A stretch of 64,000 nt of DNA from Sphingobacterium psychroaquaticum (GTDB lineage: Bacteria; Bacteroidota; Bacteroidia; Sphingobacteriales; Sphingobacteriaceae), in contig NZ_FXAU01000002.1 in assembly GCF_900177625.1 (NCBI RefSeq), positions 85,707 through 149,706 on the forward strand, read 5' to 3'. This document shows positions 15,586 through 24,455 of the stretch, one piece after another. Each line of letters begins with the position of its first letter. Position 1 is the stretch's first letter. The position numbers and the translations under genes are program-made. The notes below the pieces were generated by a model. The model made no database searches, was not told the origin of the DNA, and worked only from the letters and a program-made list of their open reading frames with translations.

Positions 15586-17625
15586 TTAGAATTTCATCCG
15601 TTGAATACGTACAGCATTTAAGATTGCTAATAGTGCAACCCCGACATCCGCAAAAACCGCCTCCCACATGGTTGCCAGACCACCGGCACCCAAGACCAAA
15701 ACAATCGCCTTTACAACGAATGCCATGGTAATATTTTGCCAAACAATCTGTTTCGTACGTTTACCAATATTGATGGCTACAGGTATCCGACTTGGCTTAT
15801 CATCTTGAATCACCACATCGGCCGTCTCTATCGTGGCGTCACTTCCTAGACCACCCATCGCAATCCCCACATCACTTAAAGCCACCACAGGCGCATCGTT
15901 TACGCCATCGCCGACGAAAGCAACTTTAGCCCCATCAGCCACTTTAATATCTTTAAAATAAGCTACCTTATCCTCGGGTAAAAGATCACCATAAGCATTA
16001 TCAATCTCCAGCTGATCCGCTACATATTTTACCACCGTGCTCTTATCCCCACTCAACATGGTGGTCTGGACGCCCAAATCATGAAGTCGTTTAATCGTCT
16101 GTGCAGCGTCTTCTTTAATTTTATCAGCAATGGTTAAGTAACCTTGAAATAAACCATCATACGCCACCGCAATAGTCGTGTAAACAATAGAATTAGGGTC
16201 AACATCATAAGAAATATCAAACTTGTCCAGTAGTTTAAAATTCCCGACCAAGAGCTCCTTGTTCGCCACCAAGCCACGTAAACCGCGTCCCGCAACTTCT
16301 TCCACGCCAGAGACAACCACTTTCTCGCCCTCTTCACCTACATACTGATGAATTGCAGTCGCCACAGGGTGCGTACTGTACGATTCTATCGCGTCCACGT
16401 ACCGCATCAGCGTTGCCTGGTCCATATGATTTTTGAAATGGATCTCCTGTACGGCAAATACACCCTCGGTCATAGTACCCGTCTTATCCATGACCACATG
16501 TTTAACACTCGCAAGCACATCGAGGAAATTACTTCCCTTCACCAGTACACCATTCTTACTGGCCGCCCCAATACCACCAAAATAACCTAGCGGAATAGAA
16601 ATAACCAGCGCACACGGACAAGAGATCACCAGAAAGATCAAACCTCGGTACAACCAATCACGGAATTCATAATCCTGCACAAAAAGAGCGGGTAATAATG
16701 CGATCGCAATCGCCAGAAACACCACGATCGGTGTATATATATTCGCAAACTTAGAAATAAAAAGTTCGGTTGGCGCTTTCTGCGCAGTCGCATCCTCGAC
16801 CAACTTTAGGATTTTACTCAGTTTACTATCTTCGTAAGCCGCTGTCACACGCACCTCAGACGCCGTATTCAGATTGATCATGCCCGCCAATACAGCCTCT
16901 CCTTCCTTCTTCGTGTCCGGCTTACTTTCTCCAGTCAACGCAGCCGTATTAAAAGAAGCTGAACTACTGATGAGTACGCCATCCAATGCTAATTTCTCAC
17001 CCGGTTTAAGCAGGATGACATCATCAATGGTAACCTCCTCCGCTTTTATTACTTTCGTCGCTGCCCCTACACGGATAGTCGCTTCGTCCGGACGTTGATC
17101 TAAAAGCGCTTTAATATTGGCTTTTGCACGCGAAACGGAAAGGGTCTGAAAATTCTCTCCTACAGCATAGAAAAGCATGACAGCTACCGCCTCTGGGTAC
17201 TCTGCAATGGCAAAGGCCCCTAGCGTCGCAATCCCCATCAAGAAAAATTCAGAGAAAAAGTTGCCTCTCAAGATACTTGTATAGGCATCCTTCAAGACGG
17301 GGAGACCCACCGGGACATAAGCAAGTACATACCAAATAAAACGAACCCATCCCGCAAACCAGTCCGGTTTTACCCAATGGTCTAATGCCAAAGCAGTCAA
17401 TAATAAAACTAAACTGATGATCGCTGGTGTAAACAGTTTGACCAAACCGCCCTCAAGCTCATGGCTGTGGTCGTGATCATGGTCGTGCCCAGCGTGACTT
17501 TCGGCTTTTTTCTTCTTCGTTTTCGTATCCTTTATCAAATGACCTGCTCCGGCATTCATATATACTTTCTCGGTCTGACCACAGATTGCACAGGCGCCAT
17601 TTTTCATTTCGTGTTGATGCTCCAT
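15586..17625 (-). CDS. Zn/Cd/Pb-type P1B ATPase
   Basis: This 679-residue heavy-metal pump exports divalent metal ions with ATP. It has C336-P-C338 in the metal site, phosphorylated D380 in D-K-T-G-T, the H-P dipeptide in S-T-H-P-V-A and the hinge G-D-G-V-N-D-A-P. The last helices hold V-V-K-A-I-V and A-D-V-G-V-A, the Lys and Asp that mark the P1B-2 (Zn, Cd, Pb) class. No HMA domain is present. Instead the N terminus has one C-A-I-C pair and a His-rich stretch (about 44-56), which may bind zinc. A terminator separates it from the response regulator gene upstream. Confidence 0.93.
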   Translation of the reverse strand: MEHQHEMKNGACAICGQTEKVYMNAGAGHLIKDTKTKKKKAESHAGHDHDHDHSHELEGGLVKLFTPAIISLVLLLTALALDHWVKPDWFAGWVRFIWYVLAYVPVGLPVLKDAYTSILRGNFFSEFFLMGIATLGAFAIAEYPEAVAVMLFYAVGENFQTLSVSRAKANIKALLDQRPDEATIRVGAATKVIKAEEVTIDDVILLKPGEKLALDGVLISSSASFNTAALTGESKPDTKKEGEAVLAGMINLNTASEVRVTAAYEDSKLSKILKLVEDATAQKAPTELFISKFANIYTPIVVFLAIAIALLPALFVQDYEFRDWLYRGLIFLVISCPCALVISIPLGYFGGIGAASKNGVLVKGSNFLDVLASVKHVVMDKTGTMTEGVFAVQEIHFKNHMDQATLMRYVDAIESYSTHPVATAIHQYVGEEGEKVVVSGVEEVAGRGLRGLVANKELLVGNFKLLDKFDISYDVDPNSIVYTTIAVAYDGLFQGYLTIADKIKEDAAQTIKRLHDLGVQTTMLSGDKSTVVKYVADQLEIDNAYGDLLPEDKVAYFKDIKVADGAKVAFVGDGVNDAPVVALSDVGIAMGGLGSDATIETADVVIQDDKPSRIPVAINIGKRTKQIVWQNITMAFVVKAIVLVLGAGGLATMWEAVFADVGVALLAILNAVRIQRMKF

Positions 17626-17786
17626 AGACTAATTTATTTGCATAATATTAACAAACAACAAGTTAACATGTTCTTTACAATTTAACCTTTATTATCCTAA
17701 AAACCGAATTTTAGGAAGAAAATCACATCAAACCAATGTCAAAGATCATCAGTATCTCGTTCTGTCAAAACGCACAGGACAAAAAA

Positions 17787-17811
17787 ATCCCCGACCAAAT
17801 TGATCAGGGAT
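17787..17811 (-). terminator. terminator after the orphan response regulator
   Basis: On the minus strand an 11-bp stem with two G-T pairs and a 3-nt loop is followed by seven T. Confidence 0.8.
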
Positions 17812-17842
17812 ACATGCAATAATTTCTTTGTATTGTTCTATA

Positions 17843-18532
17843 CTAGTTCAGCTCAAATTTGTAGCCTACACCTTTAACGGTAAACACATAATTCTCACCA
17901 ATTTTTTCACGTAACTTACGAATGTGTACATCAATCGTGCGGTTAGTAACAACGACAGAATCTTCCCATATCGCTTTAAGGATCTGCTCCCGCGTAAACA
18001 CTTTATTTGGCTTAGATGCTAAAAGATAAAGCAACTCAAACTCTTTTTTAGCAAGGACGATCTTCTCCGTTCCACGATAAACCAAAAAGGAATCCCGATC
18101 GATAACCAAGTCCATGATATCCAGCTTATCACTACTCTCCACCACCGTCTCGCTCGCATTTCTACGTAAAATAGCGTTAATACGACTCATCAATGCGCGG
18201 GGCTTAATAGGTTTGGCGATATAGTCATCCGCCCCTACATTAAAACCAGCTATTTCAGAATATTCCTCACTACGAGCCGTCAAAAAGACCATAAAGGTAT
18301 GCTTAAACTCAGGCATTGATCGCATTAAGCGGCAAGCCTCAATACCATCCATGCCAGGCATCATAACATCCAAAATGATTAAATCCGGATTTACCTGTTT
18401 AGCGATCTCAATACCTTCTTTGCCATTATGAGCCTGATAGACCTGATATCCTTCTTTTGTTAAATTGTAGGAGATCAAATCAACGATATCACGTTCATCA
18501 TCTACCACTAGTATTTTCTGTTTGGCACTCAT
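17843..18532 (-). CDS. OmpR/PhoB-family response regulator, no kinase nearby
   Basis: The 229 residues hold a receiver domain (1-120) and a winged-helix DNA-binding domain (about 130-229). The acidic pair is in V-V-D-D-E, the phospho-acceptor Asp in L-I-I-L-D-V-M-M-P, the switch Thr in F-L-T-A-R and Lys in I-A-K-P-I-K-P. The effector has the usual R-T-I-D-V-H-I-R-K-L-R recognition helix. Nothing in the neighbourhood encodes a histidine kinase, so its partner lies elsewhere. A terminator follows, and the gene is monocistronic. Confidence 0.93.
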   Translation of the reverse strand: MSAKQKILVVDDERDIVDLISYNLTKEGYQVYQAHNGKEGIEIAKQVNPDLIILDVMMPGMDGIEACRLMRSMPEFKHTFMVFLTARSEEYSEIAGFNVGADDYIAKPIKPRALMSRINAILRRNASETVVESSDKLDIMDLVIDRDSFLVYRGTEKIVLAKKEFELLYLLASKPNKVFTREQILKAIWEDSVVVTNRTIDVHIRKLREKIGENYVFTVKGVGYKFELN

Positions 18533-18627
18533 ACTTGTTTTTTTGCTAAATTATGTACTAAATGGTAAATCAAAGTTAATGTAGTGTTATCATATTGTTA
18601 AGTGTTAACAATAGATAAACATAAATA

Positions 18628-19725
18628 TTAACGCAAAGTTTGTTCTAAAAATCTTTCCAATTCCTTTCCTCGAAGGTTTTTAGCAATAATAATCCCATCC
18701 GGATCCAACAAGTAAGATGTAGGGATCGCTTTTATCTTATAGTCTACCACAAGTGCTGAGCTCCAAGCTTGTAAGTCAGAGACCTGTGGCCATGTCAAAC
18801 CATCGTCCTTAATAGCACGCATCCAGCTTCCTGGATTATTATCCAGGGAAACCCCCAGAACAGTAAACCCTTTATCCTTATACGTATTGTATTGTTTTAC
18901 AAGGTTCGGATTTTCTTGTCGACACGGAGCACACCAAGAAGCCCAAAAGTCAACCAACACATATTTACCTTTGAAATCCGCAAGCTTCACCGGTTTATTA
19001 TCTGGTGTAAAGGAATCAAATGCTGGAGCCGGTTGCCCTATCGCTAAGCGCTTTAACTTAGCTGCCTCTTCCTTAAATTGAGATACATACCTATTTTCTG
19101 TAAACTGATCTTTAATCTCCTCCGCATAGGCTAAGATTTCACGTTCTGCCACTTCGGGATCCAACGTACTGATGGCATAGAAGCCCGCTAGATTCTTATG
19201 CTTGCTCGCAAAATCAACGGCTTGCGTCGTATATTGAGCAAGCTTCGCTTTAAACTCCGTCAAGTAAGCAAAACGTAAACTTTCGATTTCCTCAGAGCTT
19301 TTATCTGCCGTCGCCTTCGCAAAAGCAGACTGTAGCGAATCTTGCACAAACTCCTGTCTCCGCTTGTATGGCGCAAAACCTTGTAATGCCGATGATAACG
19401 CAGACCCTTCCACGCTATAATTCTCCGGGCTATGCATATCCGCAACAAATTTCAGCTCCTCGCCCGGTGTCAGGATGATCGGATACTTATTATTGCCAAC
19501 AGCTAGCGAAAGTAATCTAGGTTGTGTAGCCTCTCGTTCAAACTTAAATTTATTGCCGTCGGCCAGAAAAACAGAATCGAGCTTACGATCCCCTTCGTAA
19601 AAGGCGACAACCTTTACATTTCCCGGGTTTTCAATATGCCCAGAAACATGAATAACATCCTTATTTGAACAACTCACGAAAGCCATAGCTCCGAGCACAC
19701 TTAAACAACCTAAAATCTTTCTCAT
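18628..19725 (-). CDS. TlpA-like thioredoxin-fold lipoprotein
   Basis: The 365 residues start with a lipoprotein signal ending in F-V-S-C (Cys19). An N-terminal DUF4369-like beta domain follows, then a helical middle part, then a thioredoxin domain (about 220-365). That domain has the redox motif W-C-A-P-C-R in D-F-W-A-S-W-C-A-P-C. Such proteins act as periplasmic thiol-disulfide reductases. The middle part contains the in-frame insert S-A-F-A-K-A-T-A-D-K-S, encoded by a 30-bp imperfect palindrome (19297-19326). The gene ends the alaS transcript, starting 13 bp after the alaS stop codon. Confidence 0.88.
   Translation of the reverse strand: MRKILGCLSVLGAMAFVSCSNKDVIHVSGHIENPGNVKVVAFYEGDRKLDSVFLADGNKFKFEREATQPRLLSLAVGNNKYPIILTPGEELKFVADMHSPENYSVEGSALSSALQGFAPYKRRQEFVQDSLQSAFAKATADKSSEEIESLRFAYLTEFKAKLAQYTTQAVDFASKHKNLAGFYAISTLDPEVAEREILAYAEEIKDQFTENRYVSQFKEEAAKLKRLAIGQPAPAFDSFTPDNKPVKLADFKGKYVLVDFWASWCAPCRQENPNLVKQYNTYKDKGFTVLGVSLDNNPGSWMRAIKDDGLTWPQVSDLQAWSSALVVDYKIKAIPTSYLLDPDGIIIAKNLRGKELERFLEQTLR
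19297..19326 (-). repeat. 30-bp palindromic element inserted in frame in the TlpA-like gene
   Basis: The element has inverted ends GCTTTT/AAAAGC and encodes the peptide A-F-A-K-A-T-A-D-K-S in the host frame. This peptide is known to me as a recurrent insert in unrelated proteins of several bacteria, which suggests a coding-compatible small repeat. No other copy is seen in this window. Confidence 0.55.
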
Positions 19726-19738
19726 ATCATTCGTTATC

Positions 19739-22351
19739 TTAATTCAAGAAATCCTTTGCCCGCGCAATTGCTTTAGACAGGCCAGCACTCAACTTTCCAC
19801 CAGCCGTAGCAAAAAACGGCTGACCGCCCCCGCCACCTTGAATATCTTTTGCCAAATCCTTTACAATAGTTCCAGCATTCCATCCCTTTTCTTTCGCCAA
19901 ATCATCCGAAATGGTAACCGTCAAACTTGGCTTACCGTCAAAATCAGCACCCAATACGATAAACACATTATCCATCGCACCTTTCAATGCATACGCGAGT
20001 GTCTTCACCGCATCTGCATTTGGCAGATCGACTTGCATCGCCAAGAAATTAACACCGTTTATTACTTCGAACTTCGTTTCCAAGTCGCTCTTCAGCGCCA
20101 AAGAACGTTCTTTGATTGCGTTCTCAATCTCTTTACGAAGCTCACTGTTATCTTCAATCAATTTGCCTACCGAAGCAACAAAATCCTTCGGATTATTCAT
20201 CAGCTCACGCATTTTATCAACCAGCTCAAACTGTTCCCGAATCACGGCATACGCTTGTGTACCAGTAATTGCTTCGATACGACGTACCCCCGCTGCAACA
20301 GCCGACTCGCTGATAATCTTGAAAAATCCAATCTGACCTGTAGAACGCACGTGTGTTCCGCCACACAATTCCTTCGAGAAGGCATCCTCAAAAGTGATCA
20401 CCCGAACATAGTCGCCATACTTCTCACCAAATAATGCGGTAACACCTGAATCTATCGCTTGCTGATACGGAACCATACGCTCCTCTTTCAAGCTGATATT
20501 CTCACGGATTTTTTGGTTGACAATATCCTCAATCTGTTTAATCTCCTCGTAACTGATTTTCGCAAAATGCGAGACATCAAAACGTAAGATATTAGGCGAT
20601 ACCAAAGAACCTTTTTGGTTAACATGGTCACCTAAAACCTGTTTCAATGCAGCATGCAACAAGTGGGTTGCAGAGTGGTTATTCTCGGTATCTACACGCT
20701 TCGTCTTATCAACGATAGCCTGAAAATCCCCTGTAAGTACCGGTGGCAATTGATTTACAAAATGTACAATCAATCCATTTTCTTTTTTTGTATCGATAAT
20801 ATGCACCTTCTCATTTGCTTCAGAGATCAACAGACCGGAATCCCCAACCTGACCACCGCCCTCCGCATAAAATGGCGTAACAGACAGCACCAACTGATAT
20901 TGATCTTTTCCTTTAGCCGATACTTTTCTATATTTTAAAATCTGCGTTGTTGCTTCCAAATAATCGTAGCCAACGAAAGTCGACTCGTCATCATCCTGCA
21001 CCACAACCCAGTCGCCCGTATCAATAGCAGTCGCTGCACGGGAGCGTTCCTTCTGTTGTTGCAAAGCGATATTAAATCCTTCCATATCCACTTGAAGCCC
21101 TTTCTCACGCGATAAAAGCTCCGTTAAATCGATTGGGAATCCATACGTATCAAACAATTCAAAAGCAAATTCACCATCTACACTTGTATGTTCTGCAGCA
21201 TAGTTTTCAAAACGCTGGATACCGGTAGTTAAGGTACGTAAAAAAGACACTTCCTCTTCCAGTACAACCTTTTGTACAAAACTCACTTGTTGGATCAATT
21301 CATCAAACACGCCTTCAAACTGTGCCGCCAACAAAGGCACCAACTCGTTGATAAATGGAGATTTAAAATCTAAGAAAGTATACGCATAACGAACTGCCCG
21401 ACGAAGGATACGACGAATAACGTACCCAGCCTTATTATTAGATGGTAATTGGCCATCCGCAATCGCAAAACTTACAGCGCGAATGTGATCCGATAATACG
21501 CGCATCGCAATATCAGTTTTTTCATCAGTACCATAGGCAATACCGCTACGTTCTGCGATAAACTGAATGATAGGTTGAAAAACATCCGTATCGTAGTTTG
21601 ATGTTTTCCCTTGAATACAACGTACAAGGCGCTCAAAGCCCATCCCCGTATCCACATGCTTAGCAGGTAGTGATTCTAAACTACCATTCTTCAGGCGATT
21701 GAACTGCATAAATACCAAGTTCCAGATCTCAATAACCTGTGGGTGGTCTGCATTAACTAGCTCCTGCCCTTTCACTTGCGCACGCTCTTCGTCGCTACGC
21801 ATATCGAAATGAATTTCTGAACAAGGCCCACACGGTCCCGTCTCCCCCATTTCCCAGAAGTTGTCCTTTTTATTACCCAACAGAATACGGTCCTCTGCAA
21901 TAAGCGCCTTCCAAAAGTCATATGCTTCCATATCACGATCTAAGCGCTCACTTGCATCACCTTCAAAAATGGTAACATACAACCGATCTTTATCCAACTT
22001 GTAAACTTCGGTCAACAATTCCCAAGCCCAAGCAATCGCTTCTTTCTTGAAATAATCACCGAACGACCAGTTCCCCAACATCTCGAACAAGGTATGGTGA
22101 TAGGTATCGATCCCCACCTCTTCCAAGTCATTGTGTTTCCCAGATACACGCAGACAGCGCTGTGTATCGGCTACGCGTGGGTACTTGGCTTGTGCTTCGC
22201 CTAAAAACAATTCCTTAAACTGGTTCATCCCGGCATTGGTGAACATCAAAGTAGGATCGTTCTTAACAACAACAGGCGCCGATGGCACAATCTGATGCCC
22301 CTTACTCTTGAAAAATGCTAAAAAAGCTTCGCGTATTTCTTTACTGGTCAT
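19739..22351 (-). CDS. alaS: alanyl-tRNA synthetase
   Basis: The 870-residue enzyme charges tRNA-Ala. The order is normal: a class II catalytic domain (about 1-240, with F-T-N-A-G-M-N-Q-F-K and G-M-G-F-E-R), a tRNA-recognition domain (about 240-450), the editing domain with zinc-binding H-S-A-T-H-L-L-H-A-A and C-G-G-T-H-V (about 560-670), and the C-Ala domain with G-G-G-G-G-Q-P-F near the end. All editing residues are present. A TAACTTTG promoter lies 27 nt upstream. The TlpA-like gene follows after 13 bp. Confidence 0.97.
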   Translation of the reverse strand: MTSKEIREAFLAFFKSKGHQIVPSAPVVVKNDPTLMFTNAGMNQFKELFLGEAQAKYPRVADTQRCLRVSGKHNDLEEVGIDTYHHTLFEMLGNWSFGDYFKKEAIAWAWELLTEVYKLDKDRLYVTIFEGDASERLDRDMEAYDFWKALIAEDRILLGNKKDNFWEMGETGPCGPCSEIHFDMRSDEERAQVKGQELVNADHPQVIEIWNLVFMQFNRLKNGSLESLPAKHVDTGMGFERLVRCIQGKTSNYDTDVFQPIIQFIAERSGIAYGTDEKTDIAMRVLSDHIRAVSFAIADGQLPSNNKAGYVIRRILRRAVRYAYTFLDFKSPFINELVPLLAAQFEGVFDELIQQVSFVQKVVLEEEVSFLRTLTTGIQRFENYAAEHTSVDGEFAFELFDTYGFPIDLTELLSREKGLQVDMEGFNIALQQQKERSRAATAIDTGDWVVVQDDDESTFVGYDYLEATTQILKYRKVSAKGKDQYQLVLSVTPFYAEGGGQVGDSGLLISEANEKVHIIDTKKENGLIVHFVNQLPPVLTGDFQAIVDKTKRVDTENNHSATHLLHAALKQVLGDHVNQKGSLVSPNILRFDVSHFAKISYEEIKQIEDIVNQKIRENISLKEERMVPYQQAIDSGVTALFGEKYGDYVRVITFEDAFSKELCGGTHVRSTGQIGFFKIISESAVAAGVRRIEAITGTQAYAVIREQFELVDKMRELMNNPKDFVASVGKLIEDNSELRKEIENAIKERSLALKSDLETKFEVINGVNFLAMQVDLPNADAVKTLAYALKGAMDNVFIVLGADFDGKPSLTVTISDDLAKEKGWNAGTIVKDLAKDIQGGGGGQPFFATAGGKLSAGLSKAIARAKDFLN

Positions 22352-22378
22352 GGAATTCTATGCTATTTTTTTGATGGG

Positions 22379-22409
22379 CAAAGTTACTCAAAAATGCTTG
22401 GTCTTACAA
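22379..22409 (-). promoter_or_regulatory. promoter of alaS
   Basis: On the minus strand TTG (22409-22407), a 20-nt spacer and TAACTTTG (22386-22379) lie 27 nt ahead of the alaS ATG. Confidence 0.7.
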
Positions 22410-22576
22410 TGTGTTGCGCTCAATATTAAGGAGTAGACGCTATTCTGACAAAATGTTAACCAAACAAGGCGCCAATACCATGAAATTTTCGTAATTTTCG
22501 GTGGAAAAATATCTTCGTTATAAAGACACATAAACAGGTATCTCTTACGACGTAAGAAGCACTCATATTCAAAGAC

Positions 22577-23422
22577 ATGAAGAAACTTTTAGTACCCACC
22601 GATTTTTCAAACAATGCTTATCATGCCGCCGATTATGCTGCCCAACTAGCAGTAAAACAGCAATACGGGGTTCATATCTTACACTGCTACACGGCGCTGT
22701 CTTCCGGTTTTTCGGACACGGAAAACATCGATGAAGACAGTCACACCCTCAAGGCGGATATCACCATGAAAGAATGGGTCGAAAAACTTCAAAATGCCTA
22801 CCCGACACTGGCCATATCCTACAGTAATGAAAGGGGGCTGCTAGAGGAAGTTATCCCACAACAAGCCGAACAGGGACATTATGAAGCTATTGTTATGGGC
22901 ACCACGGGCGCATCCGTAGACAAAAATATCTTCTGGGGAAGCAATACGGCCCTAATTATTGGAAAATCAAATATTCCGGTGATTGCGATCCCGAACATAG
23001 CCATAACCACAAATAGTGATAAAGTAGGCTTGTTAACAAACTTCAAACCTGATGAATTGTTAACCTTACAAGAGTTCTTACAGTTATATAATAAGACCAT
23101 AGATCTGGAATTAATCCATATCTATGATGAACATGAGGATGTAGATGAAGTCAAAGCGAAACTAGACGCTTGGATTTTTAACATTCGTAAGTTCAACCAT
23201 ATCGAAAAAATCGGATATGTAATCTCGCCAACCGTAAAAGATGATCGAGATCTGGACACCATCCCCGAGGTTATCGCGAAACTGGTGGAAGTTGCGAAAA
23301 TAGAAACTATCCTTGTTTCCAAGAGTCGGAAATCGTTCTTTCAAAGACTTTTCACACCTTCTATATCGAAAGCAATGGCGTTGGATCTTCAAACCCCAGC
23401 CTTTTTTAGTAAAACTATTTAA
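22577..23422 (+). CDS. universal stress protein, two-domain type
   Basis: This 281-residue cytoplasmic protein has an N-terminal UspA domain (about 1-145) with the ATP-binding motif G-x2-G-x9-G-S in G-T-T-G-A-S...W-G-S-N-T. A second, weaker Usp-like domain follows without a clear motif. Usp proteins respond to starvation and redox stress and bind ATP or nucleotides. A diverged paralogue follows after 14 bp in the same direction. No promoter box of good quality is seen in the 225-bp gap shared with alaS. Confidence 0.88.
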   Translation: MKKLLVPTDFSNNAYHAADYAAQLAVKQQYGVHILHCYTALSSGFSDTENIDEDSHTLKADITMKEWVEKLQNAYPTLAISYSNERGLLEEVIPQQAEQGHYEAIVMGTTGASVDKNIFWGSNTALIIGKSNIPVIAIPNIAITTNSDKVGLLTNFKPDELLTLQEFLQLYNKTIDLELIHIYDEHEDVDEVKAKLDAWIFNIRKFNHIEKIGYVISPTVKDDRDLDTIPEVIAKLVEVAKIETILVSKSRKSFFQRLFTPSISKAMALDLQTPAFFSKTI

Positions 23423-23436
23423 TAACACAATTCAAC

Positions 23437-24303
23437 ATGAGAAAAATATTAGTTCCAGTAGACTTTTCCGAATACTCTCAGGTAGCGGTAGAATATGCAT
23501 GTCAGATCATTGAAAGTAATCCCGAACACCATGAACTAGACTTGGCGCATGTGTTCACGATGCGCTCAAATATGTTTGTGAATAGAGAGGTTAACCCCGA
23601 ATTGGTCGACCCCCAAGTGGAAATCGCTAAGAAAAGCATGAAAAAACTGATCGAAGTAATCGAGATCAAATATCCAACAGTCGTTTGCCATGAAATCTTT
23701 AAGGACGGAAACCTCTACGAAGAAATCAGTAAAGTGACAGCTGCGTTTAACTACGACGCCGTCATTATGGGAACTAAAGGATCTTCTGGTCTCGAATCTG
23801 TATTCCTTGGAAGCAACACATATGATGTAATCTTGAACTCCAAAACCCCGGTGCTCGCAGTACCTAAAGAAATAACGGTATTCAAAAAAGAACGCATTGG
23901 TTTATTATGCAATTTCAAACCTGCAGAATTTGAGGCGTTGGAACAAGCGATCAACTTACTGGGCAATAATTTTGAACTGGTACTTATCCATGTAAACAAG
24001 AATGACGAGACCATCGCTGTTATCGATGAGCGCTTCCAAGCTTGGATCGAACAGATTATAGCAAAGACCGGAATTACAAACATCTCTTATACGGTAAAAT
24101 CACAAGTGCTCTACAACCGGACCGCAGAGAACCTATCGCATGCCATAGACAATGTAATCATCGATGAGCAAATAGACATCCTTCTCGTCACGAAGAGCAG
24201 AAAGAGCATTTTCCGTAAATTAGTGGAAGAAAACATCGTAAGGAAGCTTGCTTATGAATCTACTATCCCGAAATTTTTCGCCAAAGTACACGCAACAAGT
24301 TAA
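23437..24303 (+). CDS. universal stress protein, two-domain type (paralogue)
   Basis: The 288-residue protein repeats the layout of the gene before it. The N-terminal Usp domain has the intact nucleotide motif G-T-K-G-S-S...L-G-S-N-T near residue 110, and the second half is degenerate. The two proteins share the start K-x-L-V-P-x-D-F-S and the C-terminal phrase L-L-V-T-K-S-R-K-S but differ at most other positions, so the duplication is old. They are cotranscribed and may form heterodimers. The specific stress is not visible. Confidence 0.88.
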   Translation: MRKILVPVDFSEYSQVAVEYACQIIESNPEHHELDLAHVFTMRSNMFVNREVNPELVDPQVEIAKKSMKKLIEVIEIKYPTVVCHEIFKDGNLYEEISKVTAAFNYDAVIMGTKGSSGLESVFLGSNTYDVILNSKTPVLAVPKEITVFKKERIGLLCNFKPAEFEALEQAINLLGNNFELVLIHVNKNDETIAVIDERFQAWIEQIIAKTGITNISYTVKSQVLYNRTAENLSHAIDNVIIDEQIDILLVTKSRKSIFRKLVEENIVRKLAYESTIPKFFAKVHATS

Positions 24304-24427
24304 CGTAAAGGTGAAACAAGCGCTGCGAATGAAGAAAATTTCATTATTTAAAACGATAATTTTGTAAAATGTAAACTTTTTTCTACATCTTTATTTTAAT
24401 AATTACAGCGTGTAACGTTTTATATTA

Positions 24428-24435
24428 TAACTTTG
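24428..24435 (+). promoter_or_regulatory. -7 element TAACTTTG for the OmpA-family gene
   Basis: A perfect TAnnTTTG box ends 20 nt before the ATG at 24456. The -33 region is not clear. Confidence 0.6.
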
Positions 24436-24455
24436 CATAAAAAAAATAAACAAGT

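Noticed and set aside
15518..15742. 74-residue minus-strand frame at the end of the P-type ATPase gene
   Set aside because: It overlaps the ATPase C terminus and the terminator in another frame.
22577..24303. Recent tandem duplication or assembly copy of the stress-protein gene
   Set aside because: The two proteins differ at most positions, so the duplication is old.
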